From: Bdellovibrionales bacterium
GTDB lineage: Bacteria > Bdellovibrionota > Bdellovibrionia > Bdellovibrionales > Bdellovibrionaceae
NCBI GenBank assembly: GCA_027320785.1
Contig: DAHVKR010000142.1
Span: 1-5,013, forward strand
DNA: 5,013 nt
Reading direction: 5' to 3'
A program made the position numbers and the translations under genes. Shown in pieces: positions 1 through 5,013 of this stretch; the stretch's first letter is position 1, and the number at the start of each line of letters is the position of its first letter. Under the pieces are notes generated by a model, which was not told the DNA's origin, did no database searches, and was given only the letters and a program-made list of their open reading frames with translations.

Positions 1-2439
1 CCAGCCATAATTAACATCCTTATTAAAGACACCGAAGCCCCCAAAAAGTCCTTCAACTAAATTGTTAGCGGCTCCGACAACAGTTCTCCACCATTGGAAA
101 CTGCTATTATCTGTTGGAACTCTATCGGCCTCGCTGTGGTAAGAGTAGCGATTGGCTTCATTCCATAGGTCTCGTTGAGAAACAACATTAGGGTCAGCTT
201 TCAGACGCTGCTCATTAATATAATTCGCCATCGGGGCGCGAGAGATTTGCTCAAGAGCGGAAAGGTTTTTAGCGTATAGATCGCGAGCCTGTGCCAAGTC
301 CATATCGGCCGAGCTAAAGTTCAAGGATGATTGATTAAAGAGCTGCTGGAGTGACTCAAGCCCTGTGGCCATCATCAAATCCTTCAGCTGCGTATTTGAA
401 AAATCTCGTTTTTGCATAGAAATGGAGTAGTCTTTTTTCACAATCATGAGCATGCGGTAAGATAAAAAGCCAGATCGCATTTTTTTAATCTCAAACTGAT
501 CATAGACATCCTGGATAAAATCTCGAGCCATCGTTTTCATTTTATCTTGTAGTTGAGCCTCGGAAATCGCTCCTTGCGTTTTGAGACCGACTAAAGACAA
601 ACCGAATTCATGCAATTTCTTATAATGAGCTAAGAGAACGCCAATGCGATTTCGAAGATCCCGTGCCATAGTGAGAAAGCTTGAGTCTCCGCCTGGCTGT
701 GACATGCGAGCTACAAAATCTTTGAGGTAAAGGTCAATTTCAGCTAGCGCGCTGCGGACATCACCTTTATTCATGCCCACCATGCTCTCTGTCACGACAC
801 CTATTTCATCAGGGATAAAGAGACTCAAAAAGTATTGCTGTGCGAGTGAGTTCGCTTTGTTGTAGATGTCTTCCGCATTTTTTTTAATTGTAATAGCCAA
901 TTGATCGGGATCTTTAAACTGCGGCATATTCGTTTGAAAGTTAATTTCGATATACTGCTGAGGATCCATGGTCATATTGTTTTTTGCGATGAAAACATCA
1001 CTGGGCATATCACTGTAATTCGTGATACCCAACAGAACGAACGGAAGACGATTCGCAGGGTGAACTCGGAGGAAGAAGTTTTCCCCACCATTATCCATAT
1101 TACCTGTACTAAATCCATCACTCACCATGAAGAGCATCTGTTTTACTAGATTTTGTTTGGCGCTCAGACTTGTCGTGTTCTTCAGCTGATTAAGTTTGTT
1201 ATTATAATCACCTAAAATTCTCTTCATTTTAATAAAAGGCATAAGCCCTGTATTAAAAGCATTAACCTGGAAGTCGGCTTCAGTAGGAAGTTGAGGCTCG
1301 TTACCGTATTGGATTTTGTTAATCCAATCTGTCACGATCGGGAGCTGATGAGCTAAAATATAATGACCGGCCATAGCTCCTTGAGAAAGAAGACTTGTGA
1401 AGTTTTTAACTTGAGGTTCATAAACTTGAATGGATTGAGCCCCGGCTTTTTTCTCGAGAGTTGTCGGCTCGACTGTTTTCTTAACAAAAGTGAAGTCTTT
1501 CTTTACTTCATTCAAAAGAACTTGTGCATCTTCAGTGGCGCAGTAACCTTCAGAAGTCATCTCAATCAGACAGCTAAGAGTTGTGTAAAACTCGGCTTTA
1601 TTGAGAGAGCGAATGGCGCTGATGTATTTTTTATCTCGAGATAAATAAGTGACAAGCTTATTAATTGTCGTGGCAGCAGTTTTATCTGTTAGTCCCACAT
1701 CTGTACCTGAAACAAATGCTGCTAACATTTGAGTAAGGCCAGAGGCAACGAAGGCTCCTGTGGGAGCATCTAAACAGTTAGCTTGAGCATTTTGAATGGA
1801 ATCTAAAGTCCCGTTGATAAGATGAATACCACTAATAGCAGCCGCTCTGATTTTAGCTTTTGAATCTAGAATTTGACTGGCCACAGCTTGAGTTAAAGAT
1901 TTCGTAGGGTCTGCTTCAACGTCGGGGCTACCATTCGCGACAGTTTGTAATCGTTGGTTTTGCATAGCGGCTCTGGAAAGAGCGGCGGCAATAGAAGCTT
2001 TTGAAAAAGTGCCTTGTGTGGCGGGGTCTGCTTGCAAAGCATCTAAATTCATTGTCTGCGAAAAAGTTCGCAGAGCTTGCATTTGATCAGAAACAGAATC
2101 TAGCTCAGACGCAGCGGCACTATTATTTCCTAAATTATCACGAGTTTGTTGAACTGTGTTTAAATCAGAACTCAAGCTTTGAAGAGTCGTATTCATGGAC
2201 TCTGTCAGGCCTTTACAAGCGCTATTATCTTTAAGTCTTTCGATCACAGCTCGAATATTGCGAGCTTGTTCAAGAGCTTTTGCAGTAAACTGGCCTGTGG
2301 ATTGGCAAGTGGACTGTATACTATAGACGTTTTGACTGGTGGCTTTTGTTAAATCATCACCGAAGTCAGCGTAGCTGAATGAATTGAATAGAAGTGTCCC
2401 GAGAACTATTCCGCCAACGAACCGTATTTGAGAAGACAT
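1..2439 (-). CDS. Large exported protein of unknown function (3' end beyond window)
   Basis: I do not recognise this gene. The frame is open for 813 codons from ATG at 2439-2437 to the left edge, with no internal stop or frameshift, so the C-terminus lies outside the window. Residues 1-24 look like a Sec signal peptide: a short start with one Arg (R6), a hydrophobic stretch (about V8-F18), and an Ala-X-Ala-like site ending Ser-Tyr-Ala24 before Asp25. The mature protein is therefore probably periplasmic, surface or secreted. It is rich in Ala, Ser, Gln, Asn and Leu and looks mostly helical, with no obvious tandem repeat or further membrane segment. All five cysteines (45, 75, 222, 290, 300) lie in the first 300 residues, which would suit disulphides after export. 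The last visible residues are Gly- and aromatic-rich. The start is supported by a good ribosome binding site six bases upstream. No enzyme motif is visible, so function is left open. Confidence 0.9.
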   Translation of the reverse strand, partial: MSSQIRFVGGIVLGTLLFNSFSYADFGDDLTKATSQNVYSIQSTCQSTGQFTAKALEQARNIRAVIERLKDNSACKGLTESMNTTLQSLSSDLNTVQQTRDNLGNNSAAASELDSVSDQMQALRTFSQTMNLDALQADPATQGTFSKASIAAALSRAAMQNQRLQTVANGSPDVEADPTKSLTQAVASQILDSKAKIRAAAISGIHLINGTLDSIQNAQANCLDAPTGAFVASGLTQMLAAFVSGTDVGLTDKTAATTINKLVTYLSRDKKYISAIRSLNKAEFYTTLSCLIEMTSEGYCATEDAQVLLNEVKKDFTFVKKTVEPTTLEKKAGAQSIQVYEPQVKNFTSLLSQGAMAGHYILAHQLPIVTDWINKIQYGNEPQLPTEADFQVNAFNTGLMPFIKMKRILGDYNNKLNQLKNTTSLSAKQNLVKQMLFMVSDGFSTGNMDNGGENFFLRVHPANRLPFVLLGITNYSDMPSDVFIAKNNMTMDPQQYIEINFQTNMPQFKDPDQLAITIKKNAEDIYNKANSLAQQYFLSLFIPDEIGVVTESMVGMNKGDVRSALAEIDLYLKDFVARMSQPGGDSSFLTMARDLRNRIGVLLAHYKKLHEFGLSLVGLKTQGAISEAQLQDKMKTMARDFIQDVYDQFEIKKMRSGFLSYRMLMIVKKDYSISMQKRDFSNTQLKDLMMATGLESLQQLFNQSSLNFSSADMDLAQARDLYAKNLSALEQISRAPMANYINEQRLKADPNVVSQRDLWNEANRYSYHSEADRVPTDNSSFQWWRTVVGAANNLVEGLFGGFGVFNKDVNYGW

Positions 2440-2456
2440 TATAATCCACCTTTCAT
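2439..2456 (-). other. Possible five-codon leader frame overlapping the downstream start
   Basis: On the minus strand an ATG at 2456-2454 opens a frame coding Met-Lys-Gly-Gly-Leu and ending in TAA at 2441-2439. The stop shares its last A with the ATG of the large gene (TAATG). A purine run, GGGGAGGGGG at 2466-2457, lies directly upstream. Its GGAGG core is only three bases from the ATG, tighter than usual. The layout resembles translational coupling, but a frame this short arises easily by chance. What is visible is the frame and the overlap; any role is inference. Confidence 0.2.
2446..2453 (-). promoter_or_regulatory. Ribosome binding site of the exported-protein gene
   Basis: The minus strand reads AAAGGTGG here, one mismatch from the AAGGAGG consensus, with six bases before the ATG at 2439. 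The spacing is near ideal, so this element decides the start codon. It is also the coding sequence of a possible five-codon leader frame (see 2439-2456). Confidence 0.75.
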
Positions 2457-2477
2457 CCCCCTCCCCAAATTTCAAGC

Positions 2478-2512
2478 AGTATAGGTGATTAAATGAAATC
2501 CCGCGATGTCAA
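2478..2512 (-). promoter_or_regulatory. Candidate promoter of the exported-protein gene
   Basis: On the minus strand TATACT (2483-2478) matches five of six bases of a sigma-70 -10 box and would place the RNA start near 2471, about 30 bases before the ATG. The perfect -35 hexamer TTGACA lies at 2512-2507, but 23 bases separate the two, well beyond the usual 16-18. At 17 bases the hexamer is TCGCGG, which is poor. Either the -10 works with an activator, or TTGACA is only part of the palindrome at 2507-2523. Confidence 0.35.
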
Positions 2513-2523
2513 ATTTTTTGACA
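2507..2523. promoter_or_regulatory. Perfect 7-3-7 inverted repeat, candidate operator
   Basis: The arms are TGTCAAA (2507-2513) and TTTGACA (2517-2523), exact reverse complements around three T bases. The site is 24 bases upstream of the probable -10 box of the minus-strand gene, a position suited to a regulator of that promoter. It lies about 140 bases before abiEi, so a role there is less likely. The half-site TGTCA/TGACA with seven bases between does not match the CRP (TGTGA-N6-TCACA) or FNR consensus. Binding by a dimeric regulator is inferred. Confidence 0.4.
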
Positions 2524-2585
2524 GGTAAAAAAGGTAAAGAATCCTAGGAAGGCTTTTTAGATGGCATATTAATTAGGACTTTTGT

Positions 2586-2600
2586 GCTTATTTAATAAGC
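2586..2600. promoter_or_regulatory. Perfect 7-1-7 inverted repeat, upstream candidate AbiEi site
   Basis: GCTTATT (2586-2592), a central T, and AATAAGC (2594-2600) form an exact 15-bp palindrome. It has the same 7-1-7 geometry and central T as the palindrome at 2640-2654, with centres 54 bp apart, close to five helical turns. The base sequences of the two sites differ, so they are not copies of one motif. It is not a terminator: the stem is AT-rich and no T tract follows. Confidence 0.35.
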
Positions 2601-2620
2601 TCATTTCACATAAATATTGC

Positions 2621-2660
2621 ACTTTTTTTGTATTTTAAATTACTATTATAGTAACTATTT
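2621..2660 (+). promoter_or_regulatory. Candidate promoter of the abiE operon
   Basis: TATTAT (2644-2649) and the overlapping TATAGT (2647-2652) each match five of six bases of the -10 consensus. TTGCAC at 2617-2622 is the nearest -35-like hexamer, 18 bases before another -10 option, TACTAT at 2641. No strong -35 box is visible. Transcription from these boxes would begin roughly at 2653-2659, leaving almost no leader before the ATG at 2661. All three -10 options lie inside the palindrome at 2640-2654, so a protein bound there would block RNA polymerase. Confidence 0.4.
2640..2654. promoter_or_regulatory. Perfect 7-1-7 inverted repeat, probable abiE operator
   Basis: TTACTAT (2640-2646), a central T, and ATAGTAA (2648-2654) are exact reverse complements. 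The site ends six bases before the abiEi ATG and covers every plausible -10 box. In characterised abiE operons the antitoxin AbiEi binds inverted repeats in its own promoter and represses it. Position and symmetry fit that model; the binding protein is inferred. Confidence 0.5.
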
Positions 2661-3329
2661 ATGCAAAAAAAGAGCGAAATGTCTGATTTAGAGATTTTAG
2701 GAAACTTACCCGTGAGAGTCGATTTTCTTCTCTTAGAGGATTTGTTTTCTCATTTCAAAAGCCCTAAAAAGAAGATTTTTGACCTGAGGAAAAAAGGATA
2801 TTTGAAATCCATTAAGCGTGGGGAATATTTCAATTTAAAGTCAAAATTTCTTGAGAGCACACCCTATGAAATGATTGCGAACTCGCTCTATTTTCCATCC
2901 TATGTATCGATGGAATGGGCGCTCCAGTATTATGGACTTATTATGGATCGAGTATCGACTGTAACATCCGTTACATTACGACGCTCAAATAATTTTAAAA
3001 CTCCTTACGCTACTTTCTCCTATCAACATATTCCAAAAAACAGATACCCTATTGGCCATATCACCAAGATGAACAAAGCTGGCGATCATTTTTTAATCGC
3101 GCGACCTGAAAAAGCTCTGATCGATTATGTCAATGTCAGAACAAAAAAATTAATCGTTAAATCAGATGAAGATATTCAGGAATTTTTAGAAAATGATCTA
3201 CGCTTGGATTTTTCTGAATTTTTTAAAGCCATAAAATCTGAAGAGATTAAAGAACTTCTGCCTTTTTATCATCGTAATTCAAAAGAGTATCGAATTTTAA
3301 AATGGCTTCTCAAGAGAAAGGAACTTTAA
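2661..3329 (+). CDS. abiEi: AbiEi-type antitoxin and autorepressor of a type IV toxin-antitoxin system
   Basis: The 222-residue product has the two-part layout of AbiEi. Residues about 20-60 form a winged-helix DNA-binding domain: a helix around L23-F32, then the segment F40-DLRKKGYLKSIKRGEYF, where the family typically has its recognition helix and basic wing. Residues about 68-200 match the AbiEi C-terminal domain, with YVSMEWALQYYGLI (81-94), TVTSVTLRRS (100-109), TPYATFSYQHIP (114-125) and ARPEKALIDY (about 147-156). Family members are cytoplasmic; they neutralise the AbiEii toxin without forming a stable complex and repress their own operon. The toxin gene follows after one base. The start is uncertain: ATG 2661 has no Shine-Dalgarno sequence but would suit a nearly leaderless mRNA. 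ATG 2679 (Met7) has a weak AGAG four bases upstream and leaves the winged helix whole. The length is normal and no key segment is missing. Confidence 0.88.
   Translation: MQKKSEMSDLEILGNLPVRVDFLLLEDLFSHFKSPKKKIFDLRKKGYLKSIKRGEYFNLKSKFLESTPYEMIANSLYFPSYVSMEWALQYYGLIMDRVSTVTSVTLRRSNNFKTPYATFSYQHIPKNRYPIGHITKMNKAGDHFLIARPEKALIDYVNVRTKKLIVKSDEDIQEFLENDLRLDFSEFFKAIKSEEIKELLPFYHRNSKEYRILKWLLKRKEL
3317..3322 (+). promoter_or_regulatory. Ribosome binding site of abiEii inside abiEi
   Basis: AAAGGA lies within the last codons of abiEi, eight bases before the GTG at 3331. It supports that start and means ribosomes finishing abiEi pass directly over the toxin's initiation site. Confidence 0.65.
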
Positions 3330-3330
3330 C

Positions 3331-4197
3331 GTGAGAGGACCACTTGATTCACTCATAAAAAGATACAATCCGACTACGGCGCAAGAATTTGAGAATGCTT
3401 TAAAAGAGATCATTCAAGAAATGACTCTGGCAGGCTTAGCTCGAGCCCATTTTTTTGATAAAGCAGCTTTTTATGGTGGAACTGCACTAAGAGTTTTTTA
3501 CGGACTTCCGAGGTTTTCAGAAGATTTAGATTTTACACTATTATCTGAACAGCCTGACTTTTCTCTTAAGACTTATTTTAAGTCTGTCGTTGAAACACTC
3601 AACTCTTTCGGTCTTGAGGTGGAAGTTGAGGAGATAGATAAAAAAGTCTCAAATGATGTAGAATCCGCTTTTTTAAAAGCCAATACACGTATGCATTTAC
3701 TGCGAATTGAGGCGGGTAAAAAGTATGCTGATAAAATTCATGATAATAAGAAAATGAGTGTAAAGTTTGAGGTAGATACAACTCCTCCTATGGGGTTTGA
3801 AACAGAAGTTAAAGTTTTACCCCCTCCGATTACGGCATCTATTAAAGTACTCAAGCCATCCTATTTGTTTAGTGGTAAGATGCATGCCATTTTATTTCGC
3901 AAATGGAAAAGTCGAATTAAAGGACGAGATTTTTATGATTTGCTTTGGTATTTGGGGCAAAACATTCCAATAAATTTAGGGTATCTTGAAAATAAAATGC
4001 GAGATGGAAAAACATGGCAAGAATCTAGAAAGATGACACGAGATGATTTAGTGAAAACTCTAGAAGCTAGAATTAAAACAATCGATTTTACTAATGCCTC
4101 TCAAGACGTATCCGTTTTTTTAAAAGATCCTGATGAGGTGACGAATTGGAATCAGGAAATGTTTTTGACTGCTATAAAGGGCATGAGGACTGAGTAG
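3331..4197 (+). CDS. abiEii: AbiEii-type nucleotidyltransferase toxin of a type IV toxin-antitoxin system
   Basis: The 288-residue product is a full-length member of the AbiEii/AbiGii (DUF1814) family, part of the DNA polymerase beta-like nucleotidyltransferase superfamily. The nucleotide-binding motif GGTALR is at 49-54, followed by SEDLDF at 63-68, whose D65 and D67 are the expected metal ligands. A later strand, KFEVD (145-149), offers the third carboxylate. The segment GKMHAILFRKWKSRIKGRDFYDLLWYL is at 182-208 and includes K183, R199, D200 and D203. The C-terminal FLKDPDEVTNWNQEMFL (about 263-279) is also typical. All core residues are present, so the enzyme is probably active. Related toxins transfer nucleotides, and MenT relatives act on the tRNA 3' end; this protein's target cannot be read from sequence. 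The GTG start, one base after the abiEi stop and with its ribosome binding site inside abiEi, suggests coupled and perhaps reduced synthesis relative to the antitoxin. It would act in the cytoplasm. Confidence 0.92.
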   Translation: MRGPLDSLIKRYNPTTAQEFENALKEIIQEMTLAGLARAHFFDKAAFYGGTALRVFYGLPRFSEDLDFTLLSEQPDFSLKTYFKSVVETLNSFGLEVEVEEIDKKVSNDVESAFLKANTRMHLLRIEAGKKYADKIHDNKKMSVKFEVDTTPPMGFETEVKVLPPPITASIKVLKPSYLFSGKMHAILFRKWKSRIKGRDFYDLLWYLGQNIPINLGYLENKMRDGKTWQESRKMTRDDLVKTLEARIKTIDFTNASQDVSVFLKDPDEVTNWNQEMFLTAIKGMRTE

Positions 4198-4213
4198 TTT
4201 ATTTTTTTAAGGT
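4198..4213. other. Convergent gap between abiEii and the right-hand gene
   Basis: These 16 bases separate two stop codons that face each other. The plus strand carries a T-rich run (4198-4208) that could aid termination after abiEii. I find no convincing GC-rich stem before it, nor one for the minus-strand gene. The nearby GGTTAACC (4219-4226) is a bare palindrome with no loop. Termination may be Rho-dependent, or the transcripts may overlap. Confidence 0.4.
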
Positions 4214-4948
4214 TTAGAGGTTAACCCCGAGACTAGCCTGAGTGGCTGCGAATTCTTTTATCAGCCGCTGGTGGGAATCTTTAAGCCTGGCAAGAACCAT
4301 AAATCTTAATTTTTTCCCGTACTGAAAAGTGCTCATCCAGCCAGTCGGCGGTTGAGGGATAACGTAGTTATCATTAACAATTTTTTGGCGAAGATCGTTT
4401 TTGAAGCTATTGACTCGCATAAAGTAGGCAGAAGTTCGGTCAAAAAAATCTTCAATACTTTTTTGTGAATCTAAGGCTGTGTGAGAAAAAGCGATAATAT
4501 CATGTCGGGCGGAGCTTTGATAGAGTTGTTGGATATTGATAGTATCCAACTGTTTTTTTACGTTTTTCAGAAAGTTTTTATAGTGCTTAGGATCTTTCCT
4601 TAGGTCCTCAATCATATAATGAACAATTCGAATATTAATGAGATTTGCGATAAGAACATTTGGTTTTTCCAAGGATTTTAAGTGAACATTCAATAGGTCT
4701 TTTTCGATATTTTCGGCTTTATTATTTTGTTTTGTTAAAGCGAAGGTGCAAATTTGAAGTTGAGTTGATTTGGCTAAGGATCGTAGGAGATTCACGTCTC
4801 TCATAATTTGGTTTAGATCATCTGAAGCGATGGAGAGTCCATCACTTTGAAGATAGGCTTCCATTCTTTTTTCAAGTTCAGGATTTTTTTTAATAAAGGC
4901 ATCCCAATTTTTGAGATAATCAGTTTTTTCAGTCATTTTAATTTTCAT
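4214..4948 (-). CDS. Uncharacterised helical, probably cytoplasmic protein
   Basis: I do not recognise this 244-residue protein. It has no signal peptide or membrane segment, is highly charged (many Lys, Asp, Glu and Arg) and looks almost wholly alpha-helical. Its only cysteine is near residue 67. A Pro-rich turn, VIPQPPTG (about 196-203), precedes a basic C-terminal region with YGKKLRF and ARLKDSHQRLIKEF. No catalytic motif or HTH stands out. Two starts are possible. ATG 4948 has no Shine-Dalgarno sequence. ATG 4936 (Met5) is preceded at eight bases by GGATGA (4950-4945), one mismatch from GGAGGA, so I prefer a 240-residue product starting MTEKTDYL. It converges on abiEii with a 16-bp gap and is as AT-rich as abiE, which may mean a shared accessory origin. 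It could be a defence-linked accessory protein or an unrelated neighbour; nothing in the sequence decides. Confidence 0.8.
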   Translation of the reverse strand: MKIKMTEKTDYLKNWDAFIKKNPELEKRMEAYLQSDGLSIASDDLNQIMRDVNLLRSLAKSTQLQICTFALTKQNNKAENIEKDLLNVHLKSLEKPNVLIANLINIRIVHYMIEDLRKDPKHYKNFLKNVKKQLDTINIQQLYQSSARHDIIAFSHTALDSQKSIEDFFDRTSAYFMRVNSFKNDLRQKIVNDNYVIPQPPTGWMSTFQYGKKLRFMVLARLKDSHQRLIKEFAATQASLGVNL

Positions 4949-4950
4949 CC
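4945..4950 (-). promoter_or_regulatory. Ribosome binding site favouring the inner start of the right-hand gene
   Basis: The minus strand reads GGATGA here, eight bases before ATG 4936-4934 and overlapping ATG 4948. No such element precedes ATG 4948 at a usable distance, which argues for the inner start. Confidence 0.5.
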
Positions 4951-5013
4951 ATAATTACAAATTCATATTTAGTTATATAATCTTCACTTTTTTGATATAA
5001 TAATTTTACATTA
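4949..5013. other. AT-rich leader region at the right edge
   Basis: These 65 bases hold no gene and are very AT-rich. They probably contain the promoter of the minus-strand gene: TATAAC-like bases lie near 4975 on the minus strand, but no clear -35 box is visible. A perfect TATAAT occurs on the plus strand at 4996-5001, again without a good -35, and what lies beyond the edge is unknown. I would not assign a specific promoter here. Confidence 0.3.

Noticed and set aside
901..2234. Plus-strand open frames at 901-1149, 1363-1644 and 2001-2234
   Set aside because: They lie wholly inside the continuous 813-codon minus-strand frame, lack ribosome binding sites and resemble no family, so they are shadows of that gene.
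2507..2523. CRP or FNR binding site
   Set aside because: The half-sites TGTCA/TGACA with a seven-base gap do not match TGTGA-N6-TCACA or TTGAT-N4-ATCAA.
2640..2654. Resemblance to the Bdellovibrio LexA site (TTAC-N3-GTAA)
   Set aside because: The palindrome has TTAC and GTAA ends but seven bases between them instead of three, so it does not fit that consensus as I recall it.
3599..3781. Minus-strand open frame of 60 codons
   Set aside because: It lies inside abiEii, whose family motifs are clear, and its His/Tyr/Leu-rich translation looks like antisense noise.
4160..4226. Intrinsic terminator for abiEii or for the convergent gene
   Set aside because: There is a T run at 4198-4208, but the only stem I can draw before it has five base pairs with a mismatch, and GGTTAACC at 4219-4226 has no loop.
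4973..5001. Plus-strand promoter reading out of the right edge (TATAAT at 4996-5001)
   Set aside because: The -10 is perfect, but the -35 position at 17 bases is TTATAT, a poor match, and such hexamers are common in DNA this AT-rich. No downstream gene is visible to support it.
1..5013. tRNA or rRNA genes, CRISPR arrays, insertion sequences, attachment-site repeats
   Set aside because: I found no cloverleaf-like segment, regularly spaced repeats, transposase frame or paired direct repeats by eye.

Overview
The window is 5,013 bp of AT-rich DNA with one long partial gene on the minus strand, a two-gene type IV toxin-antitoxin (AbiE) operon on the plus strand, and a minus-strand gene of unknown function converging on that operon. 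The organism looks like a Gram-negative bacterium. The large left-hand protein starts with a Sec-type signal peptide, ribosome binding sites are purine-rich, and there is no sign of introns or an unusual genetic code. The style of the large secreted, helical, Asn/Gln/Ser-rich protein recalls Bdellovibrio-type predators (Bdellovibrionota). That is an impression, not a demonstrated assignment.

Layout. (1) Positions 1-2439, minus: 813 codons, open to the left edge, of an exported protein of no family I recognise. (2) Positions 2440-2660: the divergent control region. It holds the ribosome binding site and probable -10 box of the exported-protein gene, then three perfect short palindromes (2507-2523, 2586-2600, 2640-2654), the last overlapping the likely promoter of the plus-strand operon. 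(3) Positions 2661-3329 and 3331-4197, plus: abiEi (winged-helix antitoxin/repressor) and abiEii (nucleotidyltransferase toxin), one base apart and probably translationally coupled. (4) Positions 4198-4213: a 16-bp convergent gap with a T tract but no clear hairpin. (5) Positions 4214-4948, minus: a 240-244 residue, charged, helical, probably cytoplasmic protein of unknown function. (6) Positions 4949-5013: very AT-rich leader DNA.

How the genes work together. AbiEi is expected to restrain AbiEii and to repress its own promoter through inverted repeats. AbiEii is expected to transfer nucleotides to an RNA target when unrestrained, as in phage-defence and persistence systems of this family. 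Nothing in the sequence links either flanking gene to AbiE function. Both flanking genes lie on the minus strand, and the plus-strand abiE pair sits between them. A few lines counted by hand are near 40% GC in the left gene and about 25-35% in abiE and the right gene. This would fit an accessory insertion beside a resident gene.
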